Source: Blastococcus sp. HT6-4
GTDB lineage: Bacteria; Actinomycetota; Actinomycetes; Mycobacteriales; Geodermatophilaceae
Assembly: GCF_039679125.1 (NCBI RefSeq)
Contig: NZ_CP155551.1
Location: 372,001 to 436,000, forward strand
Direction of reading: 5' to 3'
Length of the DNA stretch: 64,000 nucleotides
The notes below the pieces were generated by a model, which saw only the letters and a list, made by a program, of their open reading frames with translations, ran no database searches and was not told the DNA's origin. The position numbers were made by a program, and so were the translations under genes. Positions 1-8,233 of the stretch are shown here, in pieces; position 1 is the stretch's first letter; each line of letters starts with the position of its first letter.

Positions 1-1374
1 GGCATGGCCCGCGGCTGGGCGCTGGCCGCGATGCTCCTCTGGGCGGTCAACCCGCTGGTCATCTACGAGGGCCGCCAGGTGTTCCTGGACAACGTCGCCC
101 TGCCGTGGCTGATCGGCGCCTTCCTGCTGGTCCTGAGCAGGAACCGGCACCTGGGCCACTACATGGCCGCCGGGCTCTGCTTCGGCGTCGCGGTGCTGAG
201 CAAGGAGACCACCCTGGTCTTCCTTCCTGCCCTGCTCGTGGCGCTCTGGCAGTCGGCGTACCGCCCGACGCGGCCGTTCGCGGTCATGGGGTTCTCCGCC
301 ATCGCGGTGATCTCCGGCTCGATGTACCTGCTGTTCGCGCTGATCCGCAGCGAGCTCTTCCCGGGCCCGGACCACGTCTCGGTCTGGGACGCGCTGGTCT
401 TCCAGCTCGCAGGCCGGGAAGGCTCCGGCTGGCTGCTTGACCCGAACGGCCCGAGCGACGGCGCCTACGACTCCTTCACCGGCTGGCTCCAACTGGACAG
501 CGGGGTGCTGGTGGTCGGCGGCGTCGCGGCGTCGGTGGCCGCGCTCTTCGTCCGCCGGCTCCGGCCGCTGGCGATCGGCGTCCTGGTCGCCGCGCTGGTG
601 GCGCTGCGCCCGGCGGGCTACCTCCCGCAGATGTACGTCGTCGCGGTGCTGCCGTTCGCCGCACTGGTCCTCGTCGGGCTGCTCGACGTCTCCTGGAAGT
701 CGCTCATGCGGGCACGGGCGCTGCCGGTGCGTGCGGTCTCCGGCGCAGCCCTGCTGCTCGTCCTGGCGACGGCCGCGGTGCCGCTCGCGGACTGGCGGTA
801 CAACTACGCGGCAGCCTGGACGGCGGACACCAACGACGTCCGCGCCGAGGCGATGGAGTTCGCCGAGAACACCCTGCCCCGCGAGTCGACGGTCGTGACG
901 GACAACGCGTTCTGGAACGACCTCGTGGACGCCGGCTGGGACGCCGAGGACGTCGTGTGGTTCTACAAGGTGGACTCCGACGGCGCCGTCACCGATCAGC
1001 TGGGCGGCGACTACACCGGCATCGACTACCTCGTGTGGTCGGCCGCCGCCGCCAAGAACGCCGGCCCGATCGTGCTCGACGCCTACGAGCACAGCGAACT
1101 GCTCTGGAGCTCCGGCACGGGCGAGGCCGAGGTGGAGGTCCGCCGCATCCGCTCGCTCGCCGAGCAGGCGGAGATCGAGGCGGCGGAGGCCGAGGCCGAG
1201 CGGCAGCGGCTCGAGGCGTTCCTGGCCGCCCCCAGCGCCGAGTACCCCGACCTGACCAACGGGCAGATCGAGGGCATCCTCGTCGACCGCGCCACCATGT
1301 CGGTGCCGGAGATGGCCCGCAAGTACGTCACCACCGAGGAGACGATCACCGCCATCCTCGCGGCGGAGGACTGA
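1..1374 (+). CDS. Membrane glycosyltransferase, GT39/ArnT-like (5' partial)
   Basis: The frame is open to the first base, so the start and the N-terminal part lie outside the window. The visible protein has about eight hydrophobic segments in its first 250 residues, followed by an extracytoplasmic-type domain. This layout and the text around 'NPLVIYEGRQVF' and 'GVAVLSKETT' resemble lipid-linked-sugar dependent glycosyltransferases of the PMT/ArnT (GT39) superfamily. The catalytic acidic loop expected near the N terminus is not in view. The last 85 residues are a Glu/Ala-rich helix followed by a small helical domain around 'SVPEMARKYVTTEETITAIL' that looks like a helix-turn-helix. The gene converges on the GH8 gene, six bases away. 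Donor and acceptor cannot be read from sequence. Confidence 0.7.
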   Translation, partial: GMARGWALAAMLLWAVNPLVIYEGRQVFLDNVALPWLIGAFLLVLSRNRHLGHYMAAGLCFGVAVLSKETTLVFLPALLVALWQSAYRPTRPFAVMGFSAIAVISGSMYLLFALIRSELFPGPDHVSVWDALVFQLAGREGSGWLLDPNGPSDGAYDSFTGWLQLDSGVLVVGGVAASVAALFVRRLRPLAIGVLVAALVALRPAGYLPQMYVVAVLPFAALVLVGLLDVSWKSLMRARALPVRAVSGAALLLVLATAAVPLADWRYNYAAAWTADTNDVRAEAMEFAENTLPRESTVVTDNAFWNDLVDAGWDAEDVVWFYKVDSDGAVTDQLGGDYTGIDYLVWSAAAAKNAGPIVLDAYEHSELLWSSGTGEAEVEVRRIRSLAEQAEIEAAEAEAERQRLEAFLAAPSAEYPDLTNGQIEGILVDRATMSVPEMARKYVTTEETITAILAAED

Positions 1375-1380
1375 CGGGGA

Positions 1381-2499
1381 TCATTCCTCCAGCGGGGGGC
1401 AGCCGCCGAGCGCGTCGTCGGTCAGCATCAACCGGCCCAGCGCGTTCCAGGCGGCGCCGTAGTAGGTGTCGGTGTCCTCGTCGATCCGCGCGGCGTCGGC
1501 CAGCTCGCGGCGGGCGCGGTCGTCGTCGCCCACTGCTGTGGCCACCGCGGCCTGGGCGATCGCCGCGACCACCGAGTCGTAGTCGACGATCGGCTGCCCG
1601 GCCAGGTCCAGGCGGGCGGCGTCCCCGGCCTGGCGCAGGGGAGCGGCCAGTTCGGCGGCCAGGGCGCGGTCCTCCGGTCGGCAGGACTCGGCGAAGCGCA
1701 CGGGCAGGCGCGCGGCGTCGTAGCCGTACCGGACCTCGTCCACGCCCCCCAGGATCCCGGCGGTCGGCTGCACCGTGCCGTCCTGGGCGACCTGCGCCCA
1801 GTCGGGTGGCAGGGCGCCGTCCTCCAGCAGGGAGGCGGTCACCACCCGGGAGCCGGCGTCCAGCTCGGCCCACCGTGGATCGCCGGACGCCTCGGCGAGG
1901 ACGGCGGTGGCCGCGGGCGAGGCGTAGCTGGGGTTGTAGGCGTACGGCGCCGCGGTCGCCCAGTCGCCGGCCACCAGCACGCGGCCGGCTGCGGTCTGCA
2001 CCGTCTCCAGGTCGAGGACGACCCGGCCGAGCTCCACACCTTCGGCGGTGAGCCGGGGGTCGTCGAACGCCTCGCCCGCGACCACCAGGGCGCGGGCTGC
2101 GTCCAGGTCGGCGTCCGACGCGGCGGACCGATCGGCGACGGCGCCGTCCGCCCAGCGCCAGCTCAGCAACCCGTCGGGGCGGCGGAGGTTGTCCTCGGTC
2201 CACGACCAGACCGCGCGGAAGGTCTCCTGTTCGCCCATCGCCGCGGCGACGAGCATGGCGTAGGCCTGCCCCTCGCTGACGGTGTCGCCGCCCTCGTCGT
2301 AGCGGACGACGCGCCCCTCCTCGGTGACGTAGTCGTCGAGGAAGGCCCGGCCGGCGTCCTCCGCGGTCAGCGCGGCCGGAGCGGCCGGCGCGCTCGTCCC
2401 GACGGCCGTCCCCTGGTCCGGGTCGGACGGGCTGCAGGCTGCGAGCGGGACCAGCGAGAGGAGGACGGCGGCGGACACACCCCGTGTCGTCCGGATCAC
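1381..2499 (-). CDS. Secreted lipoprotein glycoside hydrolase family 8 (endoglucanase-like)
   Basis: 372 residues. A lipoprotein signal peptide ends in the lipobox LAAC with Cys22 as the lipidated residue, so the enzyme should sit on the outer face of the membrane. The (alpha/alpha)6-barrel family GH8 is indicated by 'SEGQAYAM', whose Glu76 fits the catalytic acid, and by 'ASDADLD', which carries the conserved Asp. GH8 enzymes cleave beta-1,4-glucans, and BcsZ of cellulose synthesis loci belongs here. The gene diverges from a GH6 cellulase gene across a 370-base spacer and converges with the membrane glycosyltransferase. Substrate (cellulose, another beta-glucan, chitosan) is not decided by sequence. 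Confidence 0.82.
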   Translation of the reverse strand: MIRTTRGVSAAVLLSLVPLAACSPSDPDQGTAVGTSAPAAPAALTAEDAGRAFLDDYVTEEGRVVRYDEGGDTVSEGQAYAMLVAAAMGEQETFRAVWSWTEDNLRRPDGLLSWRWADGAVADRSAASDADLDAARALVVAGEAFDDPRLTAEGVELGRVVLDLETVQTAAGRVLVAGDWATAAPYAYNPSYASPAATAVLAEASGDPRWAELDAGSRVVTASLLEDGALPPDWAQVAQDGTVQPTAGILGGVDEVRYGYDAARLPVRFAESCRPEDRALAAELAAPLRQAGDAARLDLAGQPIVDYDSVVAAIAQAAVATAVGDDDRARRELADAARIDEDTDTYYGAAWNALGRLMLTDDALGGCPPLEE

Positions 2500-2835
2500 A
2501 GATGGGCCTCGCTTCCGCGCCGTGCTCGGGGTGCGGCACCCGGTCCAGGTGCGCCGCCGCCGGGGCGGAGGCAGCCGAGGGCGCTGTACGACGATTGTCC
2601 TACGTCTCCGGCCGGTCGAGGGTCACCGGCGAGCACGCGCCCTCCCGGCGGTGGACGGCCGACGACCGAGAGTGAGTGCCGGAACGACCCGGGGCGACAT
2701 CGCCCGGCGCGTCGCACGGGTGGCCGACCGATCCGGTGGCCCGGCGGCGTGACCGAGGTCTCCGGTCGCGCGCCCGGGCGCGTCCGACGAGGGCGCCCGA
2801 AGCCGTCGACAGCGACGATCTCGTCTCAACTCCGG
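2500..2835. other. Divergent intergenic region between the GH8 and GH6 genes
   Basis: About 335 bases without a convincing gene. Short open frames here have no family resemblance and overlap one another on both strands. The region must hold the two divergent promoters. Apart from the palindrome listed next to it, I see no clear -35/-10 pair. Confidence 0.6.
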
Positions 2836-2855
2836 TGACAGAGCGCATTCTGTCA
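2836..2855. promoter_or_regulatory. Perfect 7-bp inverted repeat upstream of the GH6 gene (putative operator)
   Basis: TGACAGA, six bases, then TCTGTCA, ending 14 bases before the GH6 start codon. The centre contains GAGCGC, which also occurs in the CebR box of actinomycete cellulase genes (TGGGAGCGCTCCCA), but the arms differ. The position suits a repressor site. The regulator is unknown and none is encoded next to it. Confidence 0.45.
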
Positions 2856-2869
2856 GTTACGTTCAGCCC

Positions 2870-4093
2870 ATGTCCCCACGTTCGGTAGTCGTCCCGTCAC
2901 GCCAACGGGTGGACCGGGCCGATGACCGGCCACTCCGTCGGGGAACGTACCGGCGTCACCGGATGGCCTCCGTGCTGGTGGCGATGATCGCGCCCGCCTT
3001 GGCGGCCTGCGCGCCGGTCGACCCCGCTCCTCCGGCTGCTGTGCCCGCCGAGGACGTGGTAGCCCGGGAGGCGCCCGCGGCCGCCCCGCTCGATGCCGCG
3101 CAGCTCGAGGCGGCCCCGCCCCCGCCGGTCGCCGTCACGGACGCGCCCGTCCCGGCGCCGGAGGCTCCGGTGGCCGCCCCCGCCGCGGTCGAGTCGCCGG
3201 GCCCGATGGCGCTCGCCGGAACGGTGGCTGCCGCTGACCGAGCCGGCCCGCTGACCGGCGACACCCTGTACGGCCCCAACTCCGGCGCGGCCGAGGCCGC
3301 CGCGCGGCTGCGGACGAGCAGCCCGACCGACGCGGCCCTGCTGGGGCGCATGGCCGACGTGCCCACGGCCACCTGGCTCGGCTCCTGGAACCGGGACGTC
3401 AGGACGGACGTCCGCACCCGGGTCGCCGAGGCGCACGCGGCGGGCGGCGTGCCGGTCTTCGTGGCGTACAACGTGCCGAACCTCGACTGCGGAGGCCACT
3501 CGGCGTCCGGAGGCGCCGGGTCCGTGGCGGGGTACGAGGCCTGGATCCGGGAGGTCGCCGCGGGGATCGGAACCGCGGAGGCCGTGGTGGTCGTGGAACC
3601 GGACACCCTGGCCCTGCTGTGCGGGAACGCCGACGAGCGCACCCGGATGCTCCGGTCGGCGGTCGGCGTGCTGGAGGCCAACCCGGCCACGCACACCTAT
3701 CTCGATGCCGGGCACTCGAACTGGGTGGACGCCCGGGCGATGGCCCAGCGGCTGCAGGCGGCCGGGGTCGCGGAGGCGGACGGCTTCGCGCTGAACGTCT
3801 CCAACTTCGAGACCACGGCGGACAACGTGCGGTACGGCAGCGAGCTGTCGGCCCTGCTGGGCGGAGCTCGCTTCGTCGTCGACACCGGTCGCAACGGCAA
3901 CGGGCCCGGGAACGACTGGTGCAACCCGTCCGGCCGCGCGCTGGGGGAGCCGACGACCACCCAGACCGGCCACGGGTTGGTCGACGCGTTCATCTGGATC
4001 AAGACGCCGGGTGAGTCCGACGGCGCGTGCAACGGCGGCCCGGCGGCGGGGCAGTTCTGGACCGACTACGCGCTGGGGCTGGCTCGCGGGTGA
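2870..4093 (+). CDS. Secreted glycoside hydrolase family 6 (cellulase-like)
   Basis: 407 residues. An N-terminal signal with lipobox LAAC (Cys47 counted from this start) is followed by a Pro/Ala-rich linker of about 90 residues and a GH6 catalytic domain. Visible GH6 signatures are 'VVVEPDTLAL', in which Asp245 is the expected catalytic acid, 'SNFETTADN', 'DTGRNGNGPGNDWCNPSGR' and 'WIKTPGESDG'. The family motif with R-D-C reads 'PNLDCGG' here, so the usual Arg is Leu while the Asp is kept. Paired cysteines fit the family disulfides. An alternative start at 2963 would give a shorter signal peptide; neither start has a good ribosome-binding site. GH6 enzymes cleave beta-1,4-glucan. Confidence 0.88.
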   Translation: MSPRSVVVPSRQRVDRADDRPLRRGTYRRHRMASVLVAMIAPALAACAPVDPAPPAAVPAEDVVAREAPAAAPLDAAQLEAAPPPPVAVTDAPVPAPEAPVAAPAAVESPGPMALAGTVAAADRAGPLTGDTLYGPNSGAAEAAARLRTSSPTDAALLGRMADVPTATWLGSWNRDVRTDVRTRVAEAHAAGGVPVFVAYNVPNLDCGGHSASGGAGSVAGYEAWIREVAAGIGTAEAVVVVEPDTLALLCGNADERTRMLRSAVGVLEANPATHTYLDAGHSNWVDARAMAQRLQAAGVAEADGFALNVSNFETTADNVRYGSELSALLGGARFVVDTGRNGNGPGNDWCNPSGRALGEPTTTQTGHGLVDAFIWIKTPGESDGACNGGPAAGQFWTDYALGLARG

Positions 4094-4111
4094 CCGCCGC
4101 AGATGAGCGCG

Positions 4112-4133
4112 GGAGGCGTAGCGGCAGGCCTCC
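4112..4133. terminator. Weak hairpin between convergent GH6 and PHP genes
   Basis: GGAGGC and GCCTCC arms with a ten-base loop, located between two convergent stop codons. No T-tract follows. It may act in both directions. Confidence 0.35.
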
Positions 4134-4139
4134 TCCCCG

Positions 4140-5189
4140 CTAGCCGCGGGTCCACTCCATCAGGTCCTCGGCGCTGCGGGTGTTGATCACCCGTCCGGGG
4201 TCGACGCCGCACTCGATCGCCCGTTCGCAGCCGTTGTACTGCCAGTCCAGCTGGCCGGGGGCGTGGGCGTCGGTGTCGATGGCGAACTCGCACCCGAGCT
4301 CGACGGCGAGCGAGAGCAGTCGCCGGGGCGGGTCCAGCCGCTCCGGCCGGGAGTTGATCTCCACCGCGGTGCCGAACTCGACGCAGGCGCTGAACACCGC
4401 CTCGGCGTCGAACTGGCTCTCCGGACGCGGCCGCTGGGTCCCGTTCCGCTGCCTGCGGCCGATCACCAGCCGGCCGGTGCAGTGGCCGAGCACGTCGGTG
4501 TGCGGATCGGCGACGGCGGTGAGCATCCGCGCCGTCATGGCCGCGCGGTCGGCCCGCAGGTCGGAGTGGACGCTGGCGACGACGACGTCGAGCCGGCCGA
4601 GCAGCTCGTCGGTCTGGTCGAGGCTGCCGTCGAGGTTGATGTCGACCTCGATGCCGGTGAGGATCCGGAACGGGGTCAGCTCCTCGTTCAGCGCGGCGAC
4701 GACGTCGAGCTGCTGCTCCAGCCGCTCGGGCGTCAGCCCGTTGGCGACCGTCAGCCGGGGGGAGTGGTCGGTCAGCGCCAGGTACTCGTGGCCCAGCGCG
4801 ATCGCCGCCTCGGCCATCTCGCGGATCGGGCTGCCGCCGTCGGACCAGTCGGAGTGGGCGTGCAGGTCACCGCGCAGCGCGGCGCGGAACGCGGCGACGT
4901 CGTCGGCCGCCGGGAGCTGCTCGGCGTAGCTCTGCTCCAGCGTCGTCAGGTACTCGGGCACCTCGCCCCGGTGCGCCTGCACGATGGCCGCCGCCGTCTT
5001 CGGGCCGATGCCGGGGAGGTCGGTGAGCGTGTTGGTGCGGATCCGGTGGGCGAGGTCGGCCTCGTCGAGGCCGTCGACCACCGCCGCGGCGGTGCGGTAG
5101 GCACCGACGCGGTAGCTCGCCTCGCGGGCGCGCTCCAGGAGGAAGGCGATCCTCCGGAGCGCGGCCGCGGGCGGGAGCGGTGCGCTCAG
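4140..5189 (-). CDS. PHP-domain phosphoesterase with N-terminal HhH region
   Basis: About 349 residues. The N-terminal 90 residues form a helix-hairpin-helix module ('LPGIGPKTAAAIVQAHRGE') like that of family X polymerases, but no polymerase domain follows. The rest is a PHP metal-dependent phosphoesterase: 'GDLHAHSDWSDGG', 'LTDHS', 'TGIEVDI', 'VASVHSDL', 'LGHCTGR' and 'AIDTDAHAPGQLD' supply the His/Asp/Glu metal ligands. No ATG, GTG or TTG is in frame before the conserved first helix. The only fitting start is a CTG at 5189 inside the stop of the upstream DoxX gene (CTGA overlap), with GAAGG before it. Physiological substrate unknown. Confidence 0.85.
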   Translation of the reverse strand: MSAPLPPAAALRRIAFLLERAREASYRVGAYRTAAAVVDGLDEADLAHRIRTNTLTDLPGIGPKTAAAIVQAHRGEVPEYLTTLEQSYAEQLPAADDVAAFRAALRGDLHAHSDWSDGGSPIREMAEAAIALGHEYLALTDHSPRLTVANGLTPERLEQQLDVVAALNEELTPFRILTGIEVDINLDGSLDQTDELLGRLDVVVASVHSDLRADRAAMTARMLTAVADPHTDVLGHCTGRLVIGRRQRNGTQRPRPESQFDAEAVFSACVEFGTAVEINSRPERLDPPRRLLSLAVELGCEFAIDTDAHAPGQLDWQYNGCERAIECGVDPGRVINTRSAEDLMEWTRG

Positions 5190-5779
5190 CGCTTCGCCGC
5201 CTTCAGGGCTCCCGTGCCCTTCAGTGCTCCCTTGCCGGCCTTCTTCCCGGCCCGGCGGGTGGCACGCTTCTGCGCCTTCGTCGCCCGCTTCGAGGCCTTC
5301 GCGTAGTTCTTCTCGGTGACGTCGGAGGCCCGCTTCGCGGCCCGCTTGGCGCGGTACCCCACCGACGGCTTGCCCTCGGTGTCGACGGCGGCCAGCAGCA
5401 GCCCACCGAGCAGGCCGGTGTTCTTCAGGAAGTTCGAGAGCTGACCGAAGCGCTCGGTCGGGTCGTCGTGCTCCCAGAAGCGGTGGCCGGCCAGCGTCGT
5501 CGGCACGACGGACGCCGACAGCAGCAGGGCGGTGAGCCGGGGGAACTTGTTCAGCGCGAACAGCGATCCGGCGGCGACCTTGACAGCGGCGTCGACCTGC
5601 ACCCACTGCTCGACGTCCCGGGGCAGCTCGACGGGGAGCTGCTTGTCGGCGGTGTCGGCGATCTTCTCCACGACGGGGCGTGCGCCCGCCACCCGCGACT
5701 GCGGCTGGCGCAGCGTGCTGATCCCGCCGTAGATGAACGGCGCGGCGAGCAGGGGCCGGGCGATCCGGCGAACGAGCAT
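5186..5779 (-). CDS. DoxX family membrane protein with Lys/Ala-rich tail
   Basis: 197 residues. Residues 1-135 carry the DoxX-like four-helix membrane domain ('RPLLAAPFIYGGISTLRQP', 'FALNKFPRLTALLLSASVVPTTLAGHRFWEHDD'). The last 55 residues are strongly basic and rich in Lys, Ala and Arg, in short repeats such as KRAAKRA, KRATKAQKRATRR and GKKAGKGALKG, resembling the tails of actinobacterial histone-like proteins. The ATG at 5779 is preceded by GAAAGAGG at good spacing. A much longer open frame upstream in the same phase is not coding. It is translationally coupled to the PHP gene. Confidence 0.85.
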   Translation of the reverse strand: MLVRRIARPLLAAPFIYGGISTLRQPQSRVAGARPVVEKIADTADKQLPVELPRDVEQWVQVDAAVKVAAGSLFALNKFPRLTALLLSASVVPTTLAGHRFWEHDDPTERFGQLSNFLKNTGLLGGLLLAAVDTEGKPSVGYRAKRAAKRASDVTEKNYAKASKRATKAQKRATRRAGKKAGKGALKGTGALKAAKR

Positions 5780-5877
5780 GATGACCTCTTTCCTCGATGC
5801 CACTGGGCAGTCGCGTCGTGCACTGCCCGGAAGATCGATCCCGCAATCCCCGAAACCGCAGACCAGGTGCGTCGCGG

Positions 5878-6606
5878 CTACTCGGGGCGGCGGTTCCGGG
5901 CGGGGATCGCGCCGGTGCCGGCGACCTCCGCCGCGATGTCGGCCAGCTTCCGGTTCAGCTCCTGCGAGGCCCGGGCGAGGACGCCGAACGCCTGGTCGGC
6001 GGTGATCCTGTGGCGCTCCATCAGGATGCCCTTGGCCTGCCCGATGACGTCGCGGGTGGTCATGCCGCGCCGGAGGTTCTGCTCGTGCTCGGCGCCGGCC
6101 AGGGCGACGGCCGCGTGGCCGGCGAACATCCGCCCAATCTCCTGGCACTCCTCGTCGAACGCCCCGGGGGCACCGGAGTACAGGTTCATGGCGCCGAGCG
6201 TGTCGCCCTCGACGAACAGCTGGAAGCACATCATGCTGCCCGCTCCCCGGGCCGAGGCCTCCCGGGCGAACTCCGGCCATCGCCCGTCCACGCCGACGTC
6301 GTCGACCCGGACGACCTCCTCCTCCCACACCGCGGACAGGCACGGGCCCTGCCCGACCTGCTCCTGGAGCAGGTCGGTCTCCCGGGCCAGGTCGCTCGAC
6401 GACGCGCGGTGCTGGATCTTCGCCCGGCCGGTGACGTAGCTGATGCTGCAGGCCTGCACGTTCGGCACGGTGCTGACCGCGGCGGCCGTGATGGCCCGCA
6501 GGGTCGCCTCCACGTCGCCGTGTTCCTGCTGGAGCGTCCGGGCCACGCGGGTCATCACCTCGCCGAGGTGGTGCAGGGGATCGACTCTCTCCGCTGCCTC
6601 TGCCAT
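5878..6606 (-). CDS. GAF and ANTAR domain regulator
   Basis: 242 residues. A GAF sensory domain covers roughly residues 25-165 ('VQACSISYV', 'GQGPCLSAVWEEEVVRVDDV', 'SMMCFQLFVEGDTLGAMNLYS'). An ANTAR RNA-binding helix bundle follows ('RDVIGQAKGILMERHRITADQAFGVLARASQ'). ANTAR proteins act as transcription antiterminators that bind paired hairpins in target mRNAs, and GAF-ANTAR proteins are abundant in actinobacteria. The ligand cannot be told. The gene diverges from the small membrane-protein gene at 6677. Confidence 0.9.
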   Translation of the reverse strand: MAEAAERVDPLHHLGEVMTRVARTLQQEHGDVEATLRAITAAAVSTVPNVQACSISYVTGRAKIQHRASSSDLARETDLLQEQVGQGPCLSAVWEEEVVRVDDVGVDGRWPEFAREASARGAGSMMCFQLFVEGDTLGAMNLYSGAPGAFDEECQEIGRMFAGHAAVALAGAEHEQNLRRGMTTRDVIGQAKGILMERHRITADQAFGVLARASQELNRKLADIAAEVAGTGAIPARNRRPE

Positions 6607-6676
6607 GGAGGAACCCTAGTGGCGGATCGCCGCCTGTCCGCGTGTCCCCCCCGGGGTGGCCGGGTAGGGGCGTGCG

Positions 6677-7132
6677 GTGACCTCCTCGGACCTGCCGTCC
6701 CTCCTCGGCCGCGGCATCCTCGCCGGCGTCGCCGGCACCGTCGTGATGACCGCCTTCCAGAAGCTCGTCGAGATGCCGCTGACGGGGCGGTCGGACAGCT
6801 ACGCGCCCGCCGAGCTGGCCGAGCGGTTCCTCCCGGTGCGCCCGTCGACGCGGGAGGTCCGCGCCGCCCTGAACTACGCCGCCCACCTGTCCCTCGGTGG
6901 CCTGTGGGGCACCGCCTACGGGGTCGCCGCCAGGTGCGGGCTCCGGGGGCAGCGGGCCGTCAACGCCGTCTTCGCCGTGGTCTACCCCGCCGACGTCGCG
7001 ATGAGCACCGCGCTCGGCGTGTACTCCCCGAGCATCTGGACGGTGGGGGAGTGGGCGGTCGACGTCGTCGACAAGTACCTGCAGGCGCAGGCCACCGGGC
7101 TGGTCTTCGACCGGTTCCTCGACCCGGCCTGA
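6677..7132 (+). CDS. Hypothetical membrane protein
   Basis: 151 residues, GTG start. Two or three hydrophobic helices are visible: residues about 10-28 ('GILAGVAGTVVMTAFQKLVE'), 65-85 and 93-110. The text 'AHLSLGGLWGTAYG' is typical of small conserved actinobacterial membrane proteins of the DUF1440 type, but I cannot assign a family firmly. The gene converges with the PAP2 gene. Confidence 0.6.
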   Translation: MTSSDLPSLLGRGILAGVAGTVVMTAFQKLVEMPLTGRSDSYAPAELAERFLPVRPSTREVRAALNYAAHLSLGGLWGTAYGVAARCGLRGQRAVNAVFAVVYPADVAMSTALGVYSPSIWTVGEWAVDVVDKYLQAQATGLVFDRFLDPA

Positions 7133-7145
7133 CCGCCGTGGCCGG

Positions 7146-7685
7146 TCAGGCCGTCCCGGTCGGTCGCGCCGGCCAGCAGCGCCGGCCGGCCGCCGCGACC
7201 GCGCCGCCCACGGCGAAGCCGGCGAGGACATCGCCGGGGTAGTGCACGCCCACGTGCACCCGGGAGTAGCCGACGCCGAGCGCCACCGGTGCCAGCGCGG
7301 CCGCGGCCAGCGGGCTCTCCAGCGCCAGGCCCGTGACGAACGCCGCTGCGGAGCCGGCGTGCCCGCTCGGGAAGGACAGGCTGCCCGGCTCGCGTCGCAG
7401 CCGGCGCTCGGTGCGCAGGTTCGCCAGGTCCGGGCGCACCCGGCCGAACAGCCGCTTGAGGACGGCGTTGACCAGCCCGCTGGACACCGCCATCGAGCCC
7501 ACGCCACGCACCGCCCCCCGGCGCAGCCGCCCACGCCGGCTGCCCAGCAGGAGAGCGATCACCAGCCAGAGGACGCCGTGGTCGGCGAGCGTGGACAGCC
7601 GGCGCAGCCAGCGGTCGGCCGGCGTGCGCGGCAGTGCGCCCACGTAGGAGTGCAGGCGTGCATCGAGGTCGCGGGCGAGGCGCAC
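7146..7685 (-). CDS. PAP2 family phosphatase
   Basis: 179 residues, short for a PAP2 membrane phosphatase but with all three catalytic motifs: 'KRLFGRVRP' (KxxxxxxRP), 'SFPSGHAGSAAAF' (PSGH) and 'SRVHVGVHYPGDV' (SRxxxxxHxxxD). It should be a membrane enzyme that removes phosphate from lipid phosphates such as undecaprenyl pyrophosphate or phosphatidate. The GTG at 7685 shares one base with the stop of the CGNR gene (TAGTG), so the two are probably cotranscribed. The frame remains open further upstream but runs through that gene. Confidence 0.87.
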   Translation of the reverse strand: MRLARDLDARLHSYVGALPRTPADRWLRRLSTLADHGVLWLVIALLLGSRRGRLRRGAVRGVGSMAVSSGLVNAVLKRLFGRVRPDLANLRTERRLRREPGSLSFPSGHAGSAAAFVTGLALESPLAAAALAPVALGVGYSRVHVGVHYPGDVLAGFAVGGAVAAAGRRCWPARPTGTA

Positions 7686-8215
7686 TACGACTTCTGGCGG
7701 GCCCGGTAGGCGGCCACCGTCGAGCGGCTCGCGCACGTGTTCGAGCAGTACCGGCGGCTGGCGTTGCGCGAGGTGTCGACGTAGACGTCGTCGCAGCCCT
7801 CCGCCGAGCAGACGCCGAGGCGCTGCCAGCCGTGCTGCACCACCACCTGCGACAGGCCCATCGCCACCGTCGTCGTCAGCTGCTCCAGCGCGGGGGCGTC
7901 GGGGCGGGCGTAGTGCAGGTGGAGCTCGCCGTCGTGGTCGGTGGCGTAGGGGCGCGGCCGGGCGAGCGCCAGCAGCTCGTTGAGCCGGGTCAGGACGTCG
8001 GGTTGGGACCCGGCCAGCGCGACGGCGCGAACCAGCCGGGACGTGACGCCCACCTTCTCCGCCTCGGCCGGCGTGAGGTCCAGCGACGTCCCGGGCGTGA
8101 ACCACTCGTCGTGCGCCACCAGGAAACGCGACACGCCGTCGTCGGGTGCGAGGTCGGCGTTGGCCAGGGCGATGGCCAGCTCGACCGCGGTTGACCCGTA
8201 GGTGTCGTAGTCCAA
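7685..8215 (-). CDS. CGNR zinc-finger transcriptional regulator (ABATE domain)
   Basis: 176 residues. The N-terminal ABATE-type domain is followed by a C-terminal CGNR-type zinc finger with the Cys pairs 'GVCSAEGCDDVYVD' and 'RRYCSNTCASR', ending in a basic helix that is the likely DNA contact. Proteins of this type are putative DNA-binding regulators, often next to transporters. It is divergent from an MFS transporter gene. The 103-base spacer holds a perfect 11-bp inverted repeat, a natural operator candidate for this protein. Confidence 0.85.
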   Translation of the reverse strand: MDYDTYGSTAVELAIALANADLAPDDGVSRFLVAHDEWFTPGTSLDLTPAEAEKVGVTSRLVRAVALAGSQPDVLTRLNELLALARPRPYATDHDGELHLHYARPDAPALEQLTTTVAMGLSQVVVQHGWQRLGVCSAEGCDDVYVDTSRNASRRYCSNTCASRSTVAAYRARQKS

Positions 8216-8233
8216 TTGACTCCCTACCGTCGA

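Noticed and set aside
5186..7534. 782-codon open frame on the minus strand
   Set aside because: Only its last 197 codons (DoxX) look like a protein; the rest is antisense or out of frame to the GAF-ANTAR, PAP2 and other genes.
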